From positions 23,314-87,313 of the forward strand of contig NZ_SCMK01000022.1 in NCBI RefSeq assembly GCF_005503355.1: a stretch of DNA of 64,000 nt, given 5' to 3'. This stretch comes from Sphingomonas sp. 1F27F7B (lineage in GTDB: Bacteria; Pseudomonadota; Alphaproteobacteria; Sphingomonadales; Sphingomonadaceae). The position numbers and the translations under genes were made by a program. The notes below the pieces were generated by a model. That model was not told the DNA's origin, made no database searches, and was given only the letters and a program-made list of their open reading frames with translations. Shown here in pieces: positions 9,936-19,530 of this stretch (positions within the stretch are counted from its first letter, which is position 1; each line of letters starts with the position of its first letter).

Positions 9936-12020
9936 ATGTCCGATCTAGAGACTCCTACGGCGCAGAGCGCCGCCGTCCTCGGCGGAAACGTCAAGCAAGT
10001 GCCGTGGGCATCAGTGGCCGCGGAAGCCTTCAAGAAGCTGTCACCGCGCGTTCAGATCAAGAACCCGGTGATGTTCGTCGTGTTTCTCGGCAGCATCGTC
10101 ACAACTTTGCTTTTCATTCAGGCCGTGACCGGCAAGGGCGAGGCGTCCGCTCCCTTCATCTTCGCGATCGCCGCATGGCTTTGGTTCACGGTCCTTTTCG
10201 CCAACGCTGCCGAGGCCATGGCGGAAGGGCGCGGCAAGGCGCAGGCCGATGCGCTGCGCGCCACCCGCCAGCGCGTTCTCGCTCGGATGCTCAAGGAGCC
10301 GCGACGTGACGCCGAATCCTGGCCTCAGGCGAGCGACGAATTGGGTGTGGGAGCATACGTGCTTGTCGAGGCCGGCGAGATCATCCCGGCCGACGGCGAA
10401 GTGCTGCAAGGCGCAGCTTCGGTGGATGAGTCCGCAATCACCGGCGAGTCCGCCCCCGTAATCCGCGAGGCAGGCGGCGACTTCGCATCCGTGACGGGCG
10501 GCACACGCGTGCTTTCGGACTGGATTGTTGTCGAGGTCACTGCCAAGCCGGGCGAGGCCTTCCTCGATCGCATGATCGCGATGGTCGAAGGCGCTAAGCG
10601 TGGCAAGACACCCAACGAGATCGCACTGACGATCCTATTGGTGGCACTCACGATCATCTTCCTGCTCGTCTGCGTCACCCTCCTGCCGTTCTCTAGCTTC
10701 AGCACGATCATCAACGGCTCGGGCACGGTGGTGACGATCACGGTGCTCATTGCGCTTCTCGTTTGCCTCATCCCGACGACGATCGGAGCACTGCTCTCAG
10801 CCGTGGGCATCGCCGGTATGAGCCGGATGATGAAGGCCAATGTGCTGGCCACCTCTGGCCGCGCGATCGAGGCGGCGGGTGATGTCGACGTCCTCCTCCT
10901 CGACAAGACCGGCACGATCACGCTCGGCAATCGCGAGGCGACGAAGTTTCATCCCGCGCCCGGCATCAAAGAGCCCGCGCTGGCCGACGCGGCGCAGCTC
11001 GCATCCCTTGCCGACGAGACGCCCGAAGGGCGCTCTATCGTGATCCTGGCCAAAAACGCTTTCGGCATCCGCGGCCGCGAGCTTCAGGGCGCGGAGACAA
11101 TCGGTTTCACCGCGCAAACCCGAATGAGCGGCATCAACATCGACGGCCGCCAGATCCGGAAAGGTGCGGCCAGTGCGATCCGCGCCCATGTCGAGGCGAT
11201 GGGCGGTGTCTTCCCCAAGGAAGTGACCACGACCGTCGAAGAAGTTTCTCGCCGCGGCAGCACACCGCTCGTCGTTAGCGACGGAACCAATGTCCTGGGC
11301 GTGATCGAGCTCAAGGACATCATCAAAGGCGGGATCAAGGAGCGCTTCGCCGAGCTTCGCGCGATGGGCATCAAGACCGTGATGATCACCGGCGACAACC
11401 AGTTGACGGCAGCGACCATCGCGGCCGAAGCCGGCGTCGACGATTACTTGGCTGAGGCGACGCCGGAGGACAAGCTCCGGCTTATTCGTCAGTACCAGGC
11501 TGAGGGACGGCTCGTCGCGATGACCGGCGACGGCACCAACGACGCGCCCGCGCTCGCCCAAGCCGATGTCGCCGTCGCGATGAACAGCGGTACGCAGGCG
11601 GCCAAGGAAGCCGGCAATATGGTCGATCTCGACAGCAACCCAACCAAGCTGCTGCGCGTCGTCGAAGTCGGCAAGCAGATGATCATGACGCGCGGCGCGC
11701 TCACGACCTTTAGCGTCGCAAACGACCTGGCCAAGTATTTCGCGATCATTCCCGCCGCCTTCGTCGCGACCTATCCGCCGCTCGCCGCGCTCAACGTGAT
11801 GGGACTGCACAGCCCAGCCTCGGCGATTCTCTCTGCGGTCATCTTCAACGCGCTGATCATCGTCGTGCTAATCCCGCTCGCCCTACGCGGGGTGAAGTAT
11901 CGCGCCGAACCGGCGGCGCGGCTTCTCGGTCGCAACCTGCTCATCTACGGATTAGGCGGGATTATCGTGCCATTTATAGGTATAAAGCTCATCGACCTCG
12001 TGCTCACGCCGTTCTTTTAG
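9936..12020 (+). CDS. kdpB: K+-transporting ATPase ATP-binding subunit KdpB
   Basis: Catalytic P-type ATPase subunit energising K+ uptake. 694 residues, full length. The actuator motif ITGESAPV is near residue 170. The phosphorylation motif LDKTGTIT has Asp near residue 323, and the hinge motif MTGDGTNDAPALAQADV is present, as are the terminal membrane helices (VMGLHSPASAILSAVIFNAL). It lies 15 nt after kdpC. A 9-bp stem-loop spans its stop codon. Confidence 0.97.
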   Translation: MSDLETPTAQSAAVLGGNVKQVPWASVAAEAFKKLSPRVQIKNPVMFVVFLGSIVTTLLFIQAVTGKGEASAPFIFAIAAWLWFTVLFANAAEAMAEGRGKAQADALRATRQRVLARMLKEPRRDAESWPQASDELGVGAYVLVEAGEIIPADGEVLQGAASVDESAITGESAPVIREAGGDFASVTGGTRVLSDWIVVEVTAKPGEAFLDRMIAMVEGAKRGKTPNEIALTILLVALTIIFLLVCVTLLPFSSFSTIINGSGTVVTITVLIALLVCLIPTTIGALLSAVGIAGMSRMMKANVLATSGRAIEAAGDVDVLLLDKTGTITLGNREATKFHPAPGIKEPALADAAQLASLADETPEGRSIVILAKNAFGIRGRELQGAETIGFTAQTRMSGINIDGRQIRKGAASAIRAHVEAMGGVFPKEVTTTVEEVSRRGSTPLVVSDGTNVLGVIELKDIIKGGIKERFAELRAMGIKTVMITGDNQLTAATIAAEAGVDDYLAEATPEDKLRLIRQYQAEGRLVAMTGDGTNDAPALAQADVAVAMNSGTQAAKEAGNMVDLDSNPTKLLRVVEVGKQMIMTRGALTTFSVANDLAKYFAIIPAAFVATYPPLAALNVMGLHSPASAILSAVIFNALIIVVLIPLALRGVKYRAEPAARLLGRNLLIYGLGGIIVPFIGIKLIDLVLTPFF

Positions 12021-12031
12021 ACGAACGGCGT
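12006..12031 (+). promoter_or_regulatory. Stem-loop across the kdpB stop codon
   Basis: Perfect 9-bp stem ACGCCGTTC / GAACGGCGT with an 8-nt loop (TTTTAGAC) that contains the kdpB TAG. No downstream T-tract, so it is more likely an mRNA processing or attenuation element between kdpB and kdpD than a full terminator. Confidence 0.5.
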
Positions 12032-12057
12032 GCGGCACTGGCGTGAGGCAGTAGACG

Positions 12058-14748
12058 ATGAACGATCAGCGACCTGATCCGGACGCTCTTCTGGAGGCCG
12101 TAAGAGGTAACGCAGAGCACTCCAAACGCGGACAACTCAAGATTTTCTTCGGGGCCTGCGCTGGGGTGGGGAAGACCTTTGCGATGCTTCAAGCGGCGCG
12201 GCAGGCTCAGGATGAGGGCGTGCGGGTCGGGATCGGCATCGTCGAGACGCACGGCCGCAAGGAAACCGAGGCGCTGATCGACGGCTTTGCCATTCTCCCG
12301 CGCAAGACGTTGCCGGGTAATGGCAGGCCTGTCACCGAGTTCGATCTCGATGGCGCCCTGGCGTCCGACTACAAGCTGCTGGTGGTCGACGAGCTTGCCC
12401 ACACGAACGTCGCCGGCAGCCGCCATGCCAAGCGGTGGCAAGATGTCGAAGAGCTGCTCGACGCCGGCGTCGATGTCTACACCGCGCTCAACGTACAGCA
12501 CCTCGACAGCCTCAACGACATCGTCGGCGGCATTATCGGCATTCGCGTCCGTGAAACCGTTCCCGATCGCATTTTCGATTCCGCGACCGATGTCGTGCTG
12601 GTCGACCTGCCGCCGGACGATCTGCTCGCCCGCATGAACGCCGGCAAGGTCTACTTGCCCGTGTCAATCGAGCGCGCGCGTCAGAACTTCTTCCGCCGCG
12701 GCAATCTGATCGCGCTACGCGAGCTTGCGCTCCGCCGCGTCGCCGACCGGGTCAACGCCGATGTCCGGACCTACCGCGTCTCGCACGCGATCAAGACGGT
12801 CTGGCCGACGCAGGAATTGCTCATGGTCTGCGTCAGCGCGGATCGGTCCCAGGAAAAGCTCGTCCGTGAAGCCGGGCGCCTCGCCCAGCGGCTTCAGGCC
12901 AAATGGATCGTCGTCCACGTCGATCAGCCCTATCAAAATAATGACGCGCGATCCCGCGAGGCGCTGCTCGTCATCGCGAAGACGGCCCAATCAGCCGGCG
13001 CGGAATTTGCAAATGTCCCTGGCCAAGACATTACCGAGGCGATCCTCGACTATGCTCGAAAGCGCAACGCCACCAAGCTAATCATCGGAAACACAGCTCG
13101 CCGACGCATATTTACGTTCAAACGCCGATTGCAGGAACGGCTTGCCCGCGCCAATCCGGAAATTGGGCTCCTGCTGCTGAGCGTTGACGAAGTCCGGGCG
13201 ACCCGCCGAGTTCGTTGGATACCGGAGGAGCCGCAGACGCAGATCGCGGCGCTTGGCATCGCCACGCTCGCATGCGGCGCGGCGACCTTCCTCGCCTCCC
13301 AGCTCGTAGGCTTTTTCGATCTTTCCAATGTCGTCATGCTTTTCCTGGTGACGACCGTGTTCATCGCCTTGCGACTCGGCCGCCTCGCTGGGGCGTGGGC
13401 GTCCCTGCTTTCGGTAGGCTGCTTTGACTTCTTCTTCGTCGAGCCGAAGCTCTCGTTCGCGGTCACCGACACGCAATACATATTCACTTTCGCGCTTATG
13501 ATGGTAGTCGCAGTCGTGATCAGCCAACTCGCGGCGCGGCTCCGATCGGAAGCTCGTGTAGCCCGCGCCGGAGAACGAAGGGCGTCGGCCTTGGCCAGGA
13601 TCGCCCGCGACCTCTCAAGCGCGATCAAGATAGACCAAGTTGTCGCAATTTGCCGGGAAGCGCTGACACCACTGTTCGAAGCGCGGATCATCCTCCTGGT
13701 TCCCGACAAGAACGAGCGCTTGATGCCTACCGAGGACCCCGGCCTTGTCGATACATCGACCGCACAATGGGCTTTCGATCATGGACAGCAAGCGGGCCTT
13801 GGCACTCAGACCTTGAGCGCCGCCCACGCCCTGTACCTTCCCCTGAAAGCGTCGATGGCCATGCGCGGAGTGCTGGCGGTCGTGCCGGTCGGCGCGCCGC
13901 TGCCCGACGATCCGGACGATCGCCGTCTGCTTGATGCCTGCTGCTCGACCATTGGCCTCACGCTCGAGCGCATCCACTTCATGGAAGTCGCACAGGAAAC
14001 CCTGGTCCGGATGGAGGGTGAGAAGCTCCGCAACGCGCTGCTGTCGGCCGTATCGCACGACCTCAAGACGCCGCTGACCGCGATCCGCGGCCTGGCCGAG
14101 ACGCTCGAGCATCGCAAATAGCTTCCAGTCGAAGATCGCAGTGACCTGGCGCGCTCGATCCGGGTTCAGGCTGACGAGCTCAAGCGCCTCGTTGCCAACC
14201 TGCTCGACCTGGCACGCATGCAAAGCGAAGGCGTGCGGCTCAACAAGGAATGGAATTCCTTGAGCGAGATCGTCGGCAGCGCCGTGTTACAATCGCGCGC
14301 GATCCTCGAACCTCGCAAGGTTCGCACCAATCTGCCGGCGGATCTTCCGCTCATAGAGGCCGATGCCACGCTCATCGAGCGCGTTCTGATCAATCTGTTC
14401 GACAACGCCGCCAAGTATACCCCGCGCGATAGCACGATAAACGTTCGGGCCGGTGCTACGGCGGACACCATGTATCTTATCGTTGAAGATAATGGCCCCG
14501 GGCTCCCCGTGCGGGATCCGGAAATGCTCTTCGAGCCGTTCGCGCGTGGGCAGAAGGAGTCGTCGGTCGCCGGCGTTGGATTGGGGCTCGCGCTCTGCCG
14601 CAGTATCATCACGGCTCACGGCGGAAGCATCCGAGCCGAACAGCGCAAACCAAACGGAGCCGCGTTCGAGATACGACTGCCGCTTGGGACGCCGCCTGCG
14701 ATCGAAAGTGAACCGATCCATGATCAAGCCGCGCATTCTGATCGTTGA
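12058..14748 (+). pseudogene. kdpD: Sensor kinase KdpD interrupted by an in-frame amber codon
   Basis: Osmosensitive K+-sensor kinase controlling kdp through KdpE. The order is KdpD N-terminal domain with Walker A (GACAGVGKT), a universal-stress-like domain, four transmembrane helices (~400-490), GAF-like region, then HisKA with the phosphoacceptor in SAVSHDLKTPLT (His ~667). Codon 688 is TAG (14119-14121). The same frame then continues without break to 14748, giving the rest of the dimerisation helix and the ATPase domain (NLFDNAAKYTP, VEDNGPGLP, GVGLGLALC). With the TAG read through it would be a normal ~896 residues. The stop separates His from the ATPase domain. It looks like a single-base change (for example CAG to TAG). 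Confidence 0.9.
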
Positions 14749-15439
14749 AGACGAAGCCGATATTCGGCGCTTTATCCGCATGGCGCTGGAAAAAGAGGGC
14801 ATGAATGTCTTCGAGACGGCGACGGCCGAAGAGGCGCGGCTGAATGCGGGCAGTCGCAAGCCCGACCTGATGATCGTCGATCTCGGACTACCCGACGGCG
14901 ACGGCAAGACGCTGATCCGGGAAGTGCGCGGCTGGATGTCAGCGCCCGTTCTCGTACTCTCCGCGCGCGAGCAGGAAACCGAAAAGGTGGAGGCGCTTGA
15001 CGCCGGCGCCGACGACTATCTGGTCAAGCCGTTTGGCGTGCCCGAACTCCTGGCGCGAGTGCGGGCACAACTGCGGCGCGCCGGCACCGTATCGAACGGC
15101 GGCGCAGCGTCGCCCGTAGCCAAGTTCGGGTCGGTCACCATCAATCTTGCCACGCACGAAGTTGCGCGCGCGGGCATACCCGTCCATCTCACGCCCAACG
15201 AGTTTCGACTTCTGACGGCGTTGGTCCGTGGCCACGGCAAGGTGCTAACCCACCGCCAACTGCTTATGGAGGTGTGGGGTCCCGGATACTCGGAACGCGC
15301 CCATTACCTCCGCATCTACATGGCGCAGCTCAGGCAAAAGCTCGAAGAGGAGCCGTCGCAGCCCCAGCACCTCCTGACGGAATTGCAGGTCGGATATCGC
15401 TTGTCCGGCCTGGAGGCCGCCGAGGCACGTCATAGCTGA
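14720..15439 (+). CDS. kdpE: Response regulator KdpE (OmpR family)
   Basis: Transcriptional activator of the kdp operon. From the ATG at 14720 it has 239 residues. The receiver domain shows acidic residues at E10-D11, phosphoacceptor Asp ~54 (MIVDLGLPDG), and Lys in DYLVKPFGV. A winged-helix DNA-binding domain follows (HLTPNEFRLLTALVRGHGKVLT, HYLRIYMAQLRQKLE). The start overlaps the end of the kdpD frame by 29 nt. The in-frame upstream extension is antisense to no known domain and is not supported. It looks intact although its partner kinase is broken. Confidence 0.95.
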   Translation: MIKPRILIVEDEADIRRFIRMALEKEGMNVFETATAEEARLNAGSRKPDLMIVDLGLPDGDGKTLIREVRGWMSAPVLVLSAREQETEKVEALDAGADDYLVKPFGVPELLARVRAQLRRAGTVSNGGAASPVAKFGSVTINLATHEVARAGIPVHLTPNEFRLLTALVRGHGKVLTHRQLLMEVWGPGYSERAHYLRIYMAQLRQKLEEEPSQPQHLLTELQVGYRLSGLEAAEARHS

Positions 15440-15483
15440 CCCTGAACAACCGGATCAATCCGACAATCCGCAAGGACCAGATC

Positions 15484-16236
15484 ATGGCCGAAAATCAGAA
15501 TGAAACTGTCATCGAGTTGGCCACCGACGGCCGTATCGAGAAAGCTGACGTCGAAACCGCCATGCGGCAGCTTGATACGGCGCTTGAGCGCGGCGACACC
15601 GTCCATGTCTTCGCGGAAGTCCGCAACTTCAAGGGCATGTCCTCGGAGGCGTGGCGTAGCGATCTTGGCAATGCGTTCCGCTACTTGGCACGGCTCAGAC
15701 AATTCGGACGGATCGCCATCGTCAGCGACCAGGCTTGGATCCGTAACGCCGCCCGGATCGAAAACGCCTTGCTGCCCTATGTCAGGTATCAGTCCTATAC
15801 GCCCGATCGTCGGGAGCACGCCCTCGCCTGGGTTCGCGGTGACGTCGATTGCGCGCATCCTGAAAGCCTGCGGGTCTTAGAGAACGGTGATTCCGATATT
15901 TTCACCTTCGAGATCGACGGGCGCATCACCAGCGCGGATGCGCGCAATCTCGCCGAGAGGCTTTCGGCCGCGTTCAGCGGCGGGGGCGGTCGCCGCCTCC
16001 TCGGCATCGTCCGTCACTATGACGGCTTCGAGCCGTCGCTGCTCGTTGATACGAGGCTGCTCGAACTGAAGATCGGGCTGTTACGCCATATCGAGCGATA
16101 TGCGCTCGTCGGCGGGCCCGACTGGATAAGTCGCCTCACCAACCTCTTCGATCCGCTGCTCAAGATGGAAGCCCGTCATTTCGCCGCTGGCGACGAAGAG
16201 GCTGCACGGGCCTGGCTGCGTCGCCATGGCGGCTGA
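15484..16236 (+). CDS. Protein with two SpoIIAA-like (STAS-type) domains
   Basis: 250 residues, two tandem copies of a SpoIIAA-like domain. Repeat 1 spans roughly residues 5-115 (DGRIEKADVETAMRQLDTAL, VHVFAEVRNFKG, RIAIVSDQAWIR). Repeat 2 spans roughly 125-240 (IDGRITSADARNLAERLSAA, RYALVGGPDWISR). Proteins of this type are thought to bind small hydrophobic ligands or sense membrane state, but no role is proven. It lies 44 nt after kdpE and overlaps the next small ORF by 11 nt, which suggests co-transcription with kdpDE. Confidence 0.8.
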   Translation: MAENQNETVIELATDGRIEKADVETAMRQLDTALERGDTVHVFAEVRNFKGMSSEAWRSDLGNAFRYLARLRQFGRIAIVSDQAWIRNAARIENALLPYVRYQSYTPDRREHALAWVRGDVDCAHPESLRVLENGDSDIFTFEIDGRITSADARNLAERLSAAFSGGGGRRLLGIVRHYDGFEPSLLVDTRLLELKIGLLRHIERYALVGGPDWISRLTNLFDPLLKMEARHFAAGDEEAARAWLRRHGG

Positions 16237-16363
16237 AGAAGAGCCCGTCCCCGCCAGCCCATCGGAGACTGCTTCCTCGGTCCGGAGCACCAACGCGAGG
16301 AGCGTCGATCCGGTATCGGACGAAGCATATTTCGCCCGCCGGGCGGCACAGGAACTGGAGTTA
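16226..16363 (+). pseudogene. 5' part of a small ORF split by IS630-type insertion
   Basis: Begins ATG 16226, overlapping the STAS gene stop. It encodes a polar N-terminus followed by EAYFARRAAQELEL. At the TA (16362-16363) an IS630-family element starts. Removing the element and one TA copy joins this frame to 17416-17538 in frame, giving an 86-residue protein of the short, charged, helix-rich kind often seen in sphingomonads. As it stands the frame runs ~19 codons into the IS and stops at 16420. Confidence 0.7.
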
Positions 16364-17413
16364 GAGCGTGATCCGAGCGGTGTGAATCGGTTTGGGATTC
16401 CTTCTCATGTCGAAGCGTGATTCAGACTGTCTGCCGGGAGGAGGCCGGTGGGCATGTCGACACCTCTCTCGCTTGATCTCCGGGTCCGTGTTCTGGCCGC
16501 GGTCGCGTCGGGGCTGAGCCATCGCCAGGCGGGTGAGCGGTTCGGGGTTAGTGCGGCGAGCGTCAGCCGTTGGCGGGCGCTGGAACGCGAGCAGGGCGAC
16601 GCGCGCCCGAGGCAGATGGGCGGGGACCAGCGCTCGCATGCGGTTGAGGCACACGGCGAGCTGATCCTGGCGCTTTACGAGGCGGAGCGGGACATCACGC
16701 TCCAGGAACTACGGGCGGCGCTCGCAGGGTGCGGGGTCGCGATTGGCTACGGCGGGCTGTGGCGCTTCTTCGCCCGTCACGGGATCACGGTGAAAAAAAG
16801 ACGGCGCATGCCGCGGAGCAGGACCGGCCGGACGTCCTGAGGCGACGGGAAGCCTGGTTTGAAGGTCAGCTCGACCTCGATCCTGCCCGGCTCCTGTTCA
16901 TTGACGAGACCTGGGCGTCCACCAACATGGCTCGCACGCGCGGCCGGGCACCCCGAGGGCAGCGCCTGCGGGCCGCCGTTCCCCACGGCCATTGGAAAAC
17001 GACCACCTTCGTGGCGGGCCTGCGGCAGGACGGGATCGTAGCGCCCTTCGTCCTCGACGGCCCGATCAACCGGCACAGTTTCGAGACTTACGTGGCCCGT
17101 GTGCTCGTTCCGGATCTGCGGCCGGGCGACATCGTCATCCTGGACAACCTGTCGAGCCACAAAGGGCCGAAGGTGCGCCAGATGATCGAGGCAGCCGGTG
17201 CGAGCCTCCGCTACCTCCCACCCTACTCGCCCGACTTCAACCCGATCGAGAACGCCTTCGCCAAGCTCAAGGCGCTGCTGCGCAAGGCCGCCGAGCGGAC
17301 GGTTGGCGCTCTCTGGGACAGGATCGGCACCCTCCTCGACGCCTTCACGCCCATCGAGTGCGCAAACTACTTCGCCGCAGCCGGCTACGATGCAGTCTGA
17401 ACGGATTCCGCTC
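16364..17413 (+). mobile_element. IS630-family insertion sequence (copy 1)
   Basis: 1050-bp element bounded by imperfect terminal inverted repeats (GAGCGTGATCCG at the left; GAGCGGAATCCG as the reverse complement of the right) and flanked by TA at 16362-16363 and 17414-17415. TA target duplication is the hallmark of the IS630/Tc1 group. It holds one transposase in two overlapping frames and interrupts a small ORF downstream of the kdp operon. Confidence 0.92.
16448..17400 (+). CDS. IS630-family transposase, made by -1 frameshift
   Basis: DDE transposase. The first frame (16448-16840) holds the helix-turn-helix (LDLRVRVLAAVASGLSHRQA, SAASVSRWRAL). The second frame (16729-17400) holds the catalytic core: FIDET (D1), VILDNLSSHK (D2) and PPYSPDFNPIENAFAKLK (E). 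The frames are joined by a -1 slip at an A7 run (16793-16799), giving ...ITVKKK then TAHAAEQDRPD. Programmed -1 frameshifting is known for this family. All three acidic residues are present, so the element may be active. Confidence 0.9.
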
Positions 17414-17538
17414 TAGCAGCCAACGCTTCAGATGTAGCGGTCAAGAGACTTCATCTCGATCTCGCCGCGCGATATGCAACGCGCCGCGAGTTGGCTGCGC
17501 GAGACGTCGAGGCGAGTCATCCAATCTGTCGAACATGA
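17414..17538 (+). pseudogene. 3' part of the small ORF split by IS630-type insertion
   Basis: After the right-hand TA, codons from 17416 continue the frame of 16226-16363 and read AANASDVAVKRLHLDLAARY and then ATRRELAARDVEASHPICRT, ending at TGA 17536-17538. Together with the 5' part this makes an 86-residue protein with a helical, Arg/Ala-rich C-terminus. The 217 nt from here to corA hold no recognisable gene. Confidence 0.65.
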
Positions 17539-17755
17539 TTTTACCGCCGGCCGCCGAGAGCGAGGTCAAGCCCCGACCAGAGGTGCTCCCCAAGCCGGCA
17601 TCGACCGCAATGTCTGCGCCGCTTAGAACCACGGCGAGCCAATCAGCCCGACGTCACAAGCGCTGTAGCCGCACACAATCGCCGGTCATCGCGATGACGA
17701 CTGCAGGTCAGGCGACTAAGCTCGGGCCGCACCTCCTCATACAGAAAGAGGACTG

Positions 17756-18724
17756 ATGCCAGTCATCGCAGCGTATCTCTACCGCGACGGTCGTCGGGTT
17801 CGCGAAGTCGACATCGGCGAACGGGTTGATTGCCCGACGGATCGCTCCGAGTTCGTTTGGATAGGCTTGTCGGACCCATGCGCGGAGGACGTCATGGCGT
17901 TACAGGCCCTCTACAAGCTTCACCCACTCGCGGTAGAAGACTCGCTCAAAGACGGCCAGTTGCCGAAGGTCGATATCTACGGCGATCAGTTGTTCCTGAT
18001 CGCGCGCACCGCGCAACTGGACGACGGCGTCATTGCCTACGGACAGACCGCCGTGTTCCTCGGTCACAGTCACATCATCACGGTGCGGCAAGGCTCAACC
18101 CGATCACACCTTCCGCTGCGCAAGCACCTGGAAGAGTCGCCAGATCTCCTCGGCCAAGGCACGGACTATGTGTTGCACGCAGTGCTGGATTTCATCGTCG
18201 ACGGGTACATTCCACTGGTCGAGTCGCTCGAGGAAGAAGTCTCGGCTATGGAGCAGCACACCCTCGACGCCTTCTTGGGTCGAACCGAGATCGCCCGAAT
18301 ATTCACGCTTCGGCGTCAGCTCACTCGCTTTGGACACATCCTGATACCCATGGAGGAGGTGGCCCGTAAGTTAGCTCAGACCAACCATCCTTGCATCGAT
18401 GCCGAGGCTCGCCACTATTTCGGAGATGTGCTGGATCACGTGCGGCGGGTGGAGACGATGAACACTGGTCTCCGCGAGGTGCTGACTTCCGTTTTCGAGT
18501 TCAGCAATCTGATGGAGCAACAACGCACTGGCGCCATCACCCGCCAACTGGCAGCATGGGCGGCGATCCTGGCCGTGCCGACTGCCTTGGCTGGCATTTA
18601 CGGGATGAACTTCGAGCATATGCCCGAGTTGCATTCCGTCTATGGCTACCCTGCGGTTATGTCGATCATCGCCGTGATATGCCTGACACTATACCGGCGC
18701 TTCCGAAAAACTGGATGGCTATAG
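17756..18724 (+). CDS. corA: CorA-family Mg2+/divalent cation transporter
   Basis: Inner-membrane pentameric magnesium channel. 322 residues, the usual length: soluble N-terminal funnel domain, long stalk helix (residues ~150-250), then two C-terminal transmembrane helices. The signature YGMN lies near residue 282 in ALAGIYGMNFEHMPE, and the basic tail RRFRKTGWL is typical. It sits downstream of the kdp region, consistent with a cation-homeostasis cluster. Zn2+ or Co2+ specificity cannot be excluded. Confidence 0.93.
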   Translation: MPVIAAYLYRDGRRVREVDIGERVDCPTDRSEFVWIGLSDPCAEDVMALQALYKLHPLAVEDSLKDGQLPKVDIYGDQLFLIARTAQLDDGVIAYGQTAVFLGHSHIITVRQGSTRSHLPLRKHLEESPDLLGQGTDYVLHAVLDFIVDGYIPLVESLEEEVSAMEQHTLDAFLGRTEIARIFTLRRQLTRFGHILIPMEEVARKLAQTNHPCIDAEARHYFGDVLDHVRRVETMNTGLREVLTSVFEFSNLMEQQRTGAITRQLAAWAAILAVPTALAGIYGMNFEHMPELHSVYGYPAVMSIIAVICLTLYRRFRKTGWL

Positions 18725-18882
18725 CCCACACTACTTAAGGCCAAAGACGCGGCATACCTCATGGCTGCCGACTTAGGAAGTAAGGCGAATATATACACCA
18801 TCTTTACGTCTAGCCCGAAAATCTGATCTCGAATCTTTATGATCGTGCCTTTAGTTGGATGGCCGCCACCATGGAGGGCGGC

Positions 18883-19263
18883 ATGCCAATCGCAGCAACT
18901 GATGCAAGGAATGCAGGGTTACGACTAGCGGGCTTGCTGGGCGTGATCATTGCCGCACTTGCGTTGAGCCGCCTGTACGCACTTGTCCATGCGCTTCCGC
19001 TGCATGAAGCCACGCCCTTTGAGATGCTTCTGGCGGCGTTGGGCTTCGTCGGCATGAGCGCGGGCAGCGCCTTGCTCGTGCTCGGTCGCCACATCTTTGA
19101 TCAGATCGAGCTACCGAGGCGCTCCCCGGCGACACCTCTCCACATTCCCTCCGAGGAGGCCTCGCACGCAATGAGATGGACCGTGGCGCCCGCCAATCCA
19201 TCATCGGTGTCTCCGCGCCCGCAGCGCGCCAGCAACCATGTTCTGCTGCGGGGAGCACGATGA
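18883..19263 (+). CDS. Small membrane protein, unknown function
   Basis: 126 residues from the ATG at 18883, chosen because GGAGGG lies 5-10 nt upstream; an upstream in-frame codon at 18859 lacks this. Two hydrophobic segments (LAGLLGVIIAALALSRLYAL and FEMLLAALGFVGMSAGSALL) are followed by a polar, Pro/Ser-rich C-terminal tail. No family recognised. It heads a run of small membrane ORFs after corA. Confidence 0.55.
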   Translation: MPIAATDARNAGLRLAGLLGVIIAALALSRLYALVHALPLHEATPFEMLLAALGFVGMSAGSALLVLGRHIFDQIELPRRSPATPLHIPSEEASHAMRWTVAPANPSSVSPRPQRASNHVLLRGAR

Positions 19264-19269
19264 GGCACA

Positions 19270-19422
19270 ATGATGAATCCAGAAGGCCTCCTGATGCTTC
19301 TGCTCATCATCGGCGGGTTGCTGTGGTTGAACATCTACCTCCGCGTAAAGCTGTTTCTGGCGAGCCGCCGGGACAGGCGCAAAGCAACAAAAGACCGCGG
19401 ATCGGAGGAACGCTCCGCCTGA
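19270..19422 (+). CDS. Short single-helix membrane peptide
   Basis: 50 residues: a hydrophobic helix (GLLMLLLIIGGLLWLNIYL) followed by a strongly basic tail (RVKLFLASRRDRRKATKDR), so N-out/C-in topology by the positive-inside rule. It lies 7 nt after the preceding membrane ORF. No family recognised. Identified by translating the gap. Confidence 0.4.
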   Translation: MMNPEGLLMLLLIIGGLLWLNIYLRVKLFLASRRDRRKATKDRGSEERSA

Positions 19423-19530
19423 AAAAATCGCAAAAATGATTGGAGCAGCCGCGATCAACCTGAGAGCAAGCGAACTTCGATCAACGTCGCGGCTTCGATT
19501 GACCGTCCGCTCGGTTTCACGGAATGACCA

